Below, piece after piece: positions 1 through 6,397 of a DNA stretch of 9,882 nucleotides. Position numbers and translations under genes: made by a program. How positions within the stretch are numbered: the stretch's first letter is position 1; every line of letters starts with the position of its first letter. A model generated the notes under the pieces. That model was not told the origin of the DNA and did not search any database. It worked only from the letters and a program-made list of their open reading frames with translations. The DNA is from Mycobacterium sp. GTDB taxonomy: Bacteria > Actinomycetota > Actinomycetes > Mycobacteriales > Mycobacteriaceae. The stretch is taken from assembly GCA_023264755.1 (NCBI GenBank), contig JAHFVB010000090.1:2022-11903 (forward strand). The letters run 5' to 3'.

Positions 1-1050
1 GCCGTCGTGGAGCCGGCGGCGGCTTCGACCCCCGTGCTGGTGGGCCCGGAAGGTTCGGAAGCCGCCGAGGCCACCCGCTGCTACGTGTCCGTCGCCAGGC
101 TCGGCGACGAAGCCGTGGCCCGAATCTGGTTCCCCCAGCGGCAAACCCCGCTCGACGAGGTCGGCGTGCGTGCCGTCGAGCACGCGTCGATCGTCACCTC
201 ACTGGAACTGTTGCGCATGCGTACCGCGGCCGAGGTGGAGCACCGGTTGCGTGGGGAGCTGCTCGCCGAGTTGCTCGGCAGCGGGCCGGTGCTCCCCGGA
301 CAGTTGATGCGGCGAGCACAGCGTCTGGGCCACGACCTGACGCAGCCCCACGTCGCGATCGTCGGAGCCTTGACCGCCGCGGGCGAACCGGCCGACAGTC
401 GGCTCTATCAGCGGTCGCTGTCCTTGGTCTCGGAACTCGTGGCGGCTCGTCGTCCGCGCCCGTTGACGGCCATGCACCGAGGCAACGTCGTCACGATGTG
501 GCCGCTCGACGACCAGCGGGCGGCCGACGAGCCGGGCGGCGCAACCGAGCCTGCGGAATCCGAGGCGGCGCTGGTGCAACGTGCGATGGCCTCGGCGTCG
601 CCCGCCGTCACCGCGACGGTGGCAGTGTCACCGCGCGAGGCCTCCTCCTACGGCGAGGCCTATCGAATGGCCAAGGGGGCCTTGGACATCGCGGTGCGGG
701 CGGGGCGCACGGACACCGTGGTGCGGCTGGACGACCTGGGTGTCATCGGATTGCTGCTGCAGCTGGACGACTCGGCGCGACTGGCGGCGTTCGCAGACCG
801 CACGCTGGGCCCACTGCTCGCTTACGACCAAGCCCATCACACCGAGTTGGTCGCGACGTTGCGCGCCTACTTCGCCGCCAAGCTCGACCGCAACGTGACC
901 GCCGCCGCGCTGCACGTCCACCCCAATACCGTCACGCAGCGGCTGCGTCGCATCGAGGCGCTGTGTCACGTCGAGCTCGCCGACCCGGCGGTCGCCGTGC
1001 AGTTCAGCGCGGCGATGACCGTCCAGGACGTGGCCTCGGTGTGGCGCTGA
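1..1050 (+). CDS. PucR-family (CdaR-like) transcriptional regulator, 5' end cut by the window
   Basis: This is the C-terminal part of a PucR/CdaR-type regulator. The frame is open to the left edge with no convincing start: the GTG at 7 has no Shine-Dalgarno sequence, so the gene probably begins upstream. Numbering from that GTG, residues about 25-75 resemble the end of a GAF-type sensor domain, with the usual connecting helix leading into RLRGELLAELL (80-90). Residues about 110-240 fit the CdaR GGDEF-like middle domain. Residues about 279-340 are the C-terminal HTH_30 domain, with the hallmark LHVHPNTVTQRLRRIEAL (302-319). Family members are one-component activators or repressors of catabolic genes such as purine breakdown; the ligand here is unknown. 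The neighbouring flavin and molybdenum oxidoreductases make a catabolic target plausible, but that is inference. The family call is confident and the domain boundaries approximate. Confidence 0.88.
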   Translation, partial: AVVEPAAASTPVLVGPEGSEAAEATRCYVSVARLGDEAVARIWFPQRQTPLDEVGVRAVEHASIVTSLELLRMRTAAEVEHRLRGELLAELLGSGPVLPGQLMRRAQRLGHDLTQPHVAIVGALTAAGEPADSRLYQRSLSLVSELVAARRPRPLTAMHRGNVVTMWPLDDQRAADEPGGATEPAESEAALVQRAMASASPAVTATVAVSPREASSYGEAYRMAKGALDIAVRAGRTDTVVRLDDLGVIGLLLQLDDSARLAAFADRTLGPLLAYDQAHHTELVATLRAYFAAKLDRNVTAAALHVHPNTVTQRLRRIEALCHVELADPAVAVQFSAAMTVQDVASVWR

Positions 1051-1058
1051 ACCGCGCG

Positions 1059-1096
1059 TGCATGTCGATGCATACATAGTTTCGGCTGACCTATGT
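1059..1096. promoter_or_regulatory. Short inverted repeats between the PucR and LAL genes
   Basis: The 69-bp gap holds two small dyads: TGCAT-N4-ATGCA at 1059-1072, and ACATAG (1074-1079) with CTATGT (1091-1096), separated by 11 bp. The stretch around 1068-1097 is also poorer in G+C than the flanking genes. These could be an operator or part of a promoter for the LAL gene. No -35/-10 pair close to consensus was found. Arms of 5-6 bp can occur by chance, so confidence is low. Confidence 0.3.
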
Positions 1097-1109
1097 TCGC
1101 GCCGACATT

Positions 1110-1114
1110 GAGGT
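1110..1114 (+). promoter_or_regulatory. Ribosome binding site for the LAL regulator (supports GTG start)
   Basis: GAGGT at 1110-1114 lies 5 nt before the GTG at 1120. The next in-frame start, ATG at 1129, would be 14 nt from this element, so the GTG is the better start. Confidence 0.6.
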
Positions 1115-1119
1115 GACAC

Positions 1120-3903
1120 GTGCGCGCGATGACACTCGACGAGGTGAGCATCCCGATCATCGGTCGCGACGAGCTGGTCGAGGCGACCGCCGCCGTGGCA
1201 TGCGGGGCCGACGGCGCTCCGGTGGCCGCGGCGTTGCTCGGCCCCATCGGCATCGGCAAGTCCACGCTGCTGCGCCACGCGATGACATCGGCGTCCAACG
1301 CCGAGTGCCGTGTGCTCTTCGCCTCGGGCCACACCGCTGGGCGCCAGCCATACCGGCTGCTGAGCCAATTGCTTTGGCCCATAATCACTTTCGCCGAGGC
1401 GCTGCCGGTGCCGTTGCGCCGCACCATGTCCGAGGTGCTTGGTCGGGCGGCGCCGCCGGCCCCCATGGTGCACCAGGCCGCGCTGGCCCTATTCGACGCG
1501 GCCGCCAAGACGACGCCGATACTGCTGGCGGTGGACGACGTCGACGGCGCCGACGAGCCATCCCGCGACGCCTTGGCCCACGTCATCGACAGATTGTTCG
1601 GCCTGCGCGTCAGGGCGCTGCTGACCGCCCGATGCAACGACCTGCCGCGCGGATTGGACCGCACCGTACAGATGATCGAGGTGCCGCCGCTGCCCGACCA
1701 CGGTGCCGCCCGCTTGCTCGCCGCCCAGCCCCGGCCACCCCAAGCCAGCCTCCGCGGGGAGCTGATGCGATGGGCCGGAGGCAACCCACTGGCGTTGCTC
1801 GAGGCTGCGCGCGCGTGTGTGCGCAGCGAGGCGGCGACGTTTCCCATCCAGGGCATCGCCGGTCCGGGAGGCGCCTTCGCGCAGTTCGGCCGGCGGCTCG
1901 CCGACCTGCCACCGGACTGCCTGACCCTGGTGCACTACGCGGCCGCCGGCACCGGCCGAGAGTCGATCGACGCGCTCACCGAAGCGGCGGGTTTCGGCGG
2001 CGACCTCGAACGGTGGGAACCAGCCACCTCAGCCGGACTGGTGACCATCACCGACGACCGTCGCGTGCGGTTCGACCATCCACTGATCCGGACCGCGGCC
2101 TACGCCGAAGGCCCCCTGCCTCGACGCCGCGCCACACACCTGGCGCTGGCCGCAGCTCCGCGGCTGGATCCGCACCTGCGGGCCTGGCACGCAGCGGCGG
2201 CCCTGTCGGACCCCGACGAACCGACCGCCGCCGCGCTGGAGGCGGCGACCTCCGCAGTGGACGGCCAACTGGAGCGGGCCCGCGGGATGCAGCGCGCCGC
2301 CGAGCTGAGCCCCGACCCCGACGACGCGGCCCGGCGGTACGGCCTGGCCGCCGCCGCGGCCAACTGCGCCGGAGATCCCGCGTGGGCCATGGCACTCGGC
2401 GATCGCGCCGCGCACGGCACCACCGACGCGGACGTGCGCTGGTATGCGGCCTTGACCCAGGCGTCGGTCCTGCTGCAGTCGGCTCATCCCATGGAGGCGA
2501 GCTGCCTTATCCAGACGGTGCTCGACGACCCGACGGCTCCGCGGGGCAGCCTCGTGCTCGACCTGAGCTGCGTCGCGGCGGCAGCGGCCTACTACTCCGG
2601 TGAGCCCAGCCATCGTCGGCTGCTGAACCGATGGCTGGCCCAAGCGGGCCGCGAGCCGAGCGCACCGGCGCACCGCCCGGCCCCGTTTCCCTCGGGTTCG
2701 GCCGAGCTGCAACGCGCCTACGTCCGGATCTACGCCGACATGCCCGACGCCCCGCACGGTCGACCGACCAGTCTGGACGAGCGTTGGACGCAGCCGGGAC
2801 CGGCGGCAATCGAGCCGTACCGCAGGCTCGTCGCGGGCTTGGCGGCCTACGTGACCGAGGCCAGTGGGCCCGCCGCCCGGGACCTGACGAAGGCAATCGA
2901 ACTGCTCACCCAACGCGGCCAGCGGGGATTTGACTACGCGATGGCGCCGCTGGCCTGGACGCTGTTGGACACCGGGCGGTGGACCGCGCTGGCGACACTG
3001 CTCGAAGCGACCGCAGCGGTGCCCGCCCTCGGGCTGCTCGACATCGAAACCTGGGCTTGCCGAGCGCAACTGATGGCCTATCGGGGCGATCGGGCGGGAG
3101 CCCGCCAGGCGCTGGACCGGGCCCGCCGCGAGTCGTCGCCGGCCGGCGACTCCCGCGCCACCGAGGTCGCACTCGCCCGCGCCGCGGCCTGGCGGGCCAT
3201 CTGCGTCGGCGACTTCGAAGCCGCCCATCACGGGTTCCGGGAGCTGTTCGGGCCCGATGGCACGCCAGCACATTTCGTGGTGTCCTACCGCGCCATCGCC
3301 GACCTGGCGTGGACGGCGGCCCGCAGCGGCCGGACGGAGGAGACCCGGCCACTGATCGTCGCCATTGCGGCGCAACTGGGTTCGGATCCGCCGGTTCGGC
3401 TGGCGCTATTGCGGCACCAGGCCTTGGCATTGGTCGCCAACAACCCGCAAGAGGTCGAACGGCACCACCGGCTGGCCGCCTTCGATCCGGCGGGCGACGA
3501 GTGGCCGTTGGAACGCGCCCGCGCCCGGCTGCACTACGGCGAATGGCTGCGTCGCGCGCGCCGTCCCGCCGAAGCGCGGACCGTGCTGACGGCGGCGCTC
3601 GAGGTCTTCCAACGCCTTGGCACGTTGCCGCTCACCGAGATTGCCAATGCCGAGTTGCGCGCCGCCGGGAGCACTCCGGCAACGGCACCCGCCGCGGACG
3701 CCTTCGATGCGTTGACCGCCCAGCAACGACAGATCGCCATGCTGGCCGCCTCCGGGTTGACCAACCGCCAGATCGGCGACCGGCTCAACCTGTCCCCACG
3801 CACGATCGGATCGCACCTCTATCAGGTGTATCCGAAACTGGGCATCAGTCGGCGTCACGAACTGCACGTGTTCGCTCGACTTGGGGCGACGTCGCTGCGG
3901 TAG
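1120..3903 (+). CDS. LAL-type LuxR-family transcriptional regulator with AAA ATPase domain
   Basis: A 927-residue regulator of the LAL class (large ATP-binding LuxR proteins, related to MalT). The N-terminal STAND-type NTPase has a Walker A motif GPIGIGKST at residues 41-49 and a Walker B-like ILLAVDDVDGAD at 134-145. The middle, about 270-850, is Ala/Leu/Arg-rich and helical, consistent with a TPR-like sensor region. The C-terminal LuxR/GerE helix-turn-helix spans about 863-924, with LTNRQIGDRLNLSPRTIGSHL matching the family. Members bind ATP and an inducer, then activate promoters; the inducer here is unknown. The length is normal for the class. The start was chosen from the GAGGT element upstream. 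The last 59 bp, including the stop, overlap antisense with the FAD monooxygenase gene, so the two transcripts are convergent. It may control the oxidoreductase genes beside it, but nothing in the sequence proves this. Confidence 0.92.
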   Translation: MRAMTLDEVSIPIIGRDELVEATAAVACGADGAPVAAALLGPIGIGKSTLLRHAMTSASNAECRVLFASGHTAGRQPYRLLSQLLWPIITFAEALPVPLRRTMSEVLGRAAPPAPMVHQAALALFDAAAKTTPILLAVDDVDGADEPSRDALAHVIDRLFGLRVRALLTARCNDLPRGLDRTVQMIEVPPLPDHGAARLLAAQPRPPQASLRGELMRWAGGNPLALLEAARACVRSEAATFPIQGIAGPGGAFAQFGRRLADLPPDCLTLVHYAAAGTGRESIDALTEAAGFGGDLERWEPATSAGLVTITDDRRVRFDHPLIRTAAYAEGPLPRRRATHLALAAAPRLDPHLRAWHAAAALSDPDEPTAAALEAATSAVDGQLERARGMQRAAELSPDPDDAARRYGLAAAAANCAGDPAWAMALGDRAAHGTTDADVRWYAALTQASVLLQSAHPMEASCLIQTVLDDPTAPRGSLVLDLSCVAAAAAYYSGEPSHRRLLNRWLAQAGREPSAPAHRPAPFPSGSAELQRAYVRIYADMPDAPHGRPTSLDERWTQPGPAAIEPYRRLVAGLAAYVTEASGPAARDLTKAIELLTQRGQRGFDYAMAPLAWTLLDTGRWTALATLLEATAAVPALGLLDIETWACRAQLMAYRGDRAGARQALDRARRESSPAGDSRATEVALARAAAWRAICVGDFEAAHHGFRELFGPDGTPAHFVVSYRAIADLAWTAARSGRTEETRPLIVAIAAQLGSDPPVRLALLRHQALALVANNPQEVERHHRLAAFDPAGDEWPLERARARLHYGEWLRRARRPAEARTVLTAALEVFQRLGTLPLTEIANAELRAAGSTPATAPAADAFDALTAQQRQIAMLAASGLTNRQIGDRLNLSPRTIGSHLYQVYPKLGISRRHELHVFARLGATSLR

Positions 3904-5044
3904 CCGCCTCGGGCCCCAGGTACTGCGGGCCCCTCGGCCCCAGCCCGGACCGGGTGGCCAGCCGAACGCCCGCATCGGCGATGGTCCGCAACTCGGCCAG
4001 TCGCGCGTGCTGCCAGGCCTGGAGCGCGGCCACCGGCAGGGCGCGATCGGGCCGCCAATCGGCAAGCGCGCCAGCCAGTCCGGCCGCATCGCCGAAGGCC
4101 TTCGACGTCCCCGAAGCGGTGTGCGGACGCACCGTGCCCGCCGCGTCACCGAGCAACGCGACGCGCTCGGTCACCAGCTGGGTGGGCGCCAGGTCGAACA
4201 CCGGTTGCAGGAAGACCCGCGAGGCCTCCACTAATTCGAAGAACGGGCGCGGAAGCTCGCGCTCGGCGAGTTCGAGCAACGCGCCCTGCGAACGATCGGT
4301 CAGTTCGCCGGGCGGAAGGAACTGATCGAACCGCTGGCCGTCACGACCGGTAAGCAGCTCGCCGAGCCGCGCGGGCGCGGTGTTGACGTACCAAACCCAG
4401 TTCACGCGACGCCGACCCGGCGCGCGTTCGCCGGCCACCCCAGGCACCAGGTAACACAGCAGCTGCAGGCCGGGGATGGCGAACATGGTGAACCGTTCGG
4501 CGAGCAGTTCGACGAGGTGCTCGGGGACGTCGGCTTCGGGTTCCAGGCCTCGGAAGGCGACGTAGCCGGAGTAGGTGAGCTCGTCGCGCCCGGTGAGTAG
4601 CCGTCTGGTGGTGGAGCCGATGCCGTCGGCGCCGACCAGGAAGTCCCCGACCGAGGCATGTCCGTCACCGAAGGTCGCGGTCACGCGGCCGTCGTCCTGG
4701 GTCAGCTCGGTCAAGGTGCTGTCCATGCGCATGTCCCCGAGCGGTTCGCGCAGGGCCTGGTAGAGCGTGTCCCAAGCCGTCATCCACTGCGGGGCCGAAT
4801 ACCGCTGCGGCGCGCCATGACGCTGGAGGTGCTGACGTTCGGACAACGCGACGCTGACCGAGGGCACCGACCGGCCCAACCGGGCGAGCAGGTTGGCCAC
4901 CTCGGCTTGCATGACGATGCCGGCGCCACGTGGTTGGGTGCGGTCGACGGACCGCTCGTAGACCGCGACGTCGGCTCCGGCGAAGCTCAATTCGTGGGCG
5001 GCGGCCAGCCCGCCAAGCGAGCCACCTACGACGAGTGCGCGCAC
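3845..5044 (-). CDS. FAD-dependent aromatic monooxygenase, 2,6-dihydroxypyridine 3-monooxygenase-like
   Basis: A 399-residue group A flavoprotein monooxygenase of the p-hydroxybenzoate hydroxylase fold. These use NAD(P)H, FAD and O2 to hydroxylate electron-rich rings. The N-terminal dinucleotide-binding turn is VVGGSLGGLAAAHEL (5-19), ending in the acidic YER (29-31). The DG motif is FLVGADGIGSTTRRLL (135-150) and the GD motif is VALLGDAAGTVRPHTASG (295-312). The segments GAGIVMQAEV, YSGYVAFRGL and RPHTASGTSKAFGDA resemble 2,6-dihydroxypyridine 3-hydroxylase of nicotine-degrading Arthrobacter more than phenol or salicylate hydroxylases; this is a comparison from memory, so the exact substrate is uncertain. 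The GTG start lies one base after the ene-reductase stop (TGA-C-GTG) and lacks a clear Shine-Dalgarno sequence, which suggests translational coupling. The 3' end runs 59 bp into the convergent LAL gene. No signal peptide is present, so it is expected to be cytoplasmic. Confidence 0.88.
   Translation of the reverse strand: MRALVVGGSLGGLAAAHELSFAGADVAVYERSVDRTQPRGAGIVMQAEVANLLARLGRSVPSVSVALSERQHLQRHGAPQRYSAPQWMTAWDTLYQALREPLGDMRMDSTLTELTQDDGRVTATFGDGHASVGDFLVGADGIGSTTRRLLTGRDELTYSGYVAFRGLEPEADVPEHLVELLAERFTMFAIPGLQLLCYLVPGVAGERAPGRRRVNWVWYVNTAPARLGELLTGRDGQRFDQFLPPGELTDRSQGALLELAERELPRPFFELVEASRVFLQPVFDLAPTQLVTERVALLGDAAGTVRPHTASGTSKAFGDAAGLAGALADWRPDRALPVAALQAWQHARLAELRTIADAGVRLATRSGLGPRGPQYLGPEAATAATSPQVERTRAVRDAD
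3911..3932. terminator. Possible G+C-only hairpin after the LAL gene
   Basis: Two copies of GGGCCC (3911-3916 and 3927-3932) can pair into a 6-bp stem with a 10-nt loop, 7 nt after the LAL stop codon. There is no T-tract, and the segment is also coding sequence for the FAD monooxygenase, where it encodes a Gly/Pro-rich tail. It could slow or end the plus-strand transcript as U-less actinobacterial hairpins may, but it could equally reflect codon content. Confidence 0.2.
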
Positions 5045-5045
5045 G

Positions 5046-6137
5046 TCAGCGGAACGCCCGGGCGTAGCGCACCGGGTGGGGGAGGTCTCGGCCGAGGTGT
5101 TCGGCGGCTTGCCGGATCCAGGCGGGATTGCGCAGCAGCACGCGGGCCAAGAACACCGCGTCGGCCTCCCCGTCGGTGACGATGGCGTCGGCCTGCTCTG
5201 GCTCGGTGATGAGTCCCACTGCAGCAGTAGGTATCTCGACCTCCTTGCGGATTCTGGACGAGAACGGGACTTGGTAGCTGGGTGCGACGGGGATGTTGGC
5301 GTCGGGGGCCGACCCGCCCGAGGACACGTCGATCAGGTCGACGCCGAGCCGTTTGAGCCGGACGGCCAGTTCGACGGTGTCGGCCAGGGTCCAACCGGGC
5401 CGCTCGTCGTCGGTGTCGCCGGCCAGCCAGTCGGTGGCCGAGACGCGGACGAACAGCGGCAACTCGGCGGGCCAGTTCGCGCGCACCGCTTCGACGACCT
5501 CCAGGGCAAACCGCATGCGGTGCTCCAACGGGCCGCCGTATTCGTCGTGACGGTGGTTGGAGTGCGGAGATAGGAATTGATGGATCAGATAGCCGTGAGC
5601 GCCGTGGATTTCGAGGGTTTGGAAGCCGGCGTCGGCGGCGCGCCGGGCTGCCGAGGCGAACGCCTCGACGGTGGCCTTGATGTCGTCGACGGTGAGCTGC
5701 ACGGGGGCGGGCAACCTGCCGAACGGTACGTCACTGGGCCCCACCGTCGTCCAGTCCTGGTGCGGCGGCCGGGTGTCGTCGGGCCACGGGACGCCGGTGG
5801 AGCCCTTGCGGCCGGCGTGCACCAGCTGAATTCCGGGCACCGTGCCCTGGGCCTTCAGGAAATCGGTGATACGGCGAAACGCTGCTGCCTGACGTTGATT
5901 CCAGAGCCCAAGGTCGTAGTGGCTGCTGCGGCCCGCGGGGTCGACGGCGGTCGCCTCGACCATGACCAGCGCTGCGCCGGCCACGGCACGGGACCCGAGG
6001 TGCTGCAGGTGCCAATCGGTGGGGGAGCCGGTGTCGGGTCCCTCCGGTACGGCGGCGAACTGCATCATCGGCGACATCCACGCCCGGTGGGCGAAGGTGA
6101 CCTCACGCAAGGTCAAGGGTGAGAACAGATGTGGCAT
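5046..6137 (-). CDS. Old Yellow Enzyme-family FMN ene-reductase (YqjM class)
   Basis: A 363-residue NADH:flavin oxidoreductase of the Old Yellow Enzyme family, a cytoplasmic FMN TIM barrel that typically reduces activated C=C bonds using NAD(P)H. Visible landmarks: MSPMM near the flavin (21-25), HAGRK (107-111), the substrate-anchoring pair in [16 protein letters not shown] (His178, His181, with Tyr183), [10 protein letters not shown] (193-202), FVRVSATDW (229-237) and the phosphate-binding VGLI and LARVLLRNP segments (308-311, 330-338). The C-terminal YARAFR supplies Arg360, which lines up with the arginine finger of Bacillus YqjM, so the YqjM/XenA-like class is favoured. Unusually, the YqjM active-site Cys26 and Tyr28 positions read Met25 and Phe27. 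The start is supported by AGGAGG 7 nt upstream. It is the first gene of a two-gene operon with the FAD monooxygenase. The substrate is unknown. Confidence 0.92.
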   Translation of the reverse strand: MPHLFSPLTLREVTFAHRAWMSPMMQFAAVPEGPDTGSPTDWHLQHLGSRAVAGAALVMVEATAVDPAGRSSHYDLGLWNQRQAAAFRRITDFLKAQGTVPGIQLVHAGRKGSTGVPWPDDTRPPHQDWTTVGPSDVPFGRLPAPVQLTVDDIKATVEAFASAARRAADAGFQTLEIHGAHGYLIHQFLSPHSNHRHDEYGGPLEHRMRFALEVVEAVRANWPAELPLFVRVSATDWLAGDTDDERPGWTLADTVELAVRLKRLGVDLIDVSSGGSAPDANIPVAPSYQVPFSSRIRKEVEIPTAAVGLITEPEQADAIVTDGEADAVFLARVLLRNPAWIRQAAEHLGRDLPHPVRYARAFR

Positions 6138-6144
6138 CGGGTGG

Positions 6145-6150
6145 CCTCCT
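6145..6150 (-). promoter_or_regulatory. Ribosome binding site of the ene-reductase
   Basis: On the minus strand AGGAGG (6150-6145) sits 7 nt before the ATG at 6137-6135. This is a full Shine-Dalgarno match at ideal spacing, stronger than the other sites in the window, and it fixes the start. Confidence 0.85.
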
Positions 6151-6266
6151 GAGGCGTGTCGTACCGTCGCTCACCACTCTCGTCGATCGGTCGCGGGCTC
6201 GTCCATGGCGCTGGCGGCCATCGAGTGGACCGTAGGTGGTAACTCGGCAATTCCCGCTAGCAGCAA

Positions 6267-6295
6267 TGTGCAGTGCCGCGGCGTGGCTCTATTGT
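6267..6295 (+). promoter_or_regulatory. Candidate promoter of the molybdenum hydroxylase operon
   Basis: TGTGCA (6267-6272) and TATTGT (6290-6295) are separated by 17 bp. The second fits the actinobacterial -10 pattern TANNNT, while the first matches the -35 consensus at only three of six bases. Transcription would begin near 6302, just before the palindrome, leaving a leader of about 95 nt. This is a prediction by eye. Confidence 0.33.
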
Positions 6296-6311
6296 CAGGC
6301 TTCCAGGCTGG

Positions 6312-6343
6312 TGCCGTCATCAGTCACATGACTGATGACGGCA
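6312..6343. promoter_or_regulatory. Perfect 15-bp inverted repeat, probable operator
   Basis: The left arm TGCCGTCATCAGTCA (6312-6326) is the exact reverse complement of TGACTGATGACGGCA (6329-6343), with only CA between. A dyad this long and perfect is unlikely by chance in 10 kb and lies in the only divergent intergenic region. The symmetry fits a dimeric (or two-dimer) regulator. Its place 17 bp after the candidate -10 would suit repression by roadblock. As RNA it would form a stem of about 14 bp with a 4-nt loop, but no T-tract follows, so an intrinsic terminator is unlikely. The binding protein cannot be named: the PucR and LAL proteins nearby are candidates, as is an unseen regulator. 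Confidence 0.7.
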
Positions 6344-6381
6344 GGGCGCGCGCCGGTCACCCTGGTAGCGACGTGCACACG

Positions 6382-6389
6382 GGAGAGGA
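6382..6389 (+). promoter_or_regulatory. Ribosome binding site of the large molybdenum subunit
   Basis: GGAGAGGA at 6382-6389 lies 8 nt before the ATG at 6398. It supports that start over the in-frame ATG at 6335, which lies inside the palindrome and would add 21 residues unlike the family N-terminus. Confidence 0.7.
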
Positions 6390-6397
6390 CAGCGAGC

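Larger units (their letters stand above)
6138..6397. other. Divergent intergenic control region
   Basis: About 260 bp separate the ene-reductase start (minus strand) from the large molybdenum subunit (plus strand). No small gene with a plausible start and ribosome binding site is seen. The region is less G+C-rich in its middle (about 6240-6300) than the genes. It holds the ene-reductase ribosome binding site, a candidate plus-strand promoter, a long perfect palindrome at 6312-6343, a self-complementary GGCGCGCGCC at 6345-6354 and the ribosome binding site of the molybdenum operon. No convincing minus-strand promoter was found, although one must exist here or upstream. Confidence 0.75.

Noticed and set aside
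1113..2603. A 496-codon plus-strand frame overlapping the LAL gene in another frame
   Set aside because: Arg/Pro/Gly-rich frame-shifted shadow; the LAL frame has Walker motifs and an HTH domain and stays open across the region.
2029..3375. A 448-codon minus-strand frame inside the LAL gene
   Set aside because: Low-complexity Arg/Gly composition and no motif; the plus-strand frame is a clear LAL protein.
3845..5044. Naming the monooxygenase dhpH
   Set aside because: The resemblance to dihydroxypyridine hydroxylase is from memory and family-level; the same fold acts on many rings, so no symbol is given.
6229..6234. TACGGT on the minus strand as the ene-reductase -10 element
   Set aside because: It fits TANNNT, but no -35-like hexamer is found at 16-18 bp; such hexamers are common by chance.
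6312..6343. The palindrome as an intrinsic terminator
   Set aside because: No T-tract on either side, and it lies upstream of both divergent genes where no transcript should end; an operator fits better.
6335..6397. Upstream ATG extending the large molybdenum subunit by 21 residues
   Set aside because: It lies inside the palindrome, has no ribosome binding site and adds residues unlike the family; the ATG at 6398 has GGAGAGGA at good spacing.
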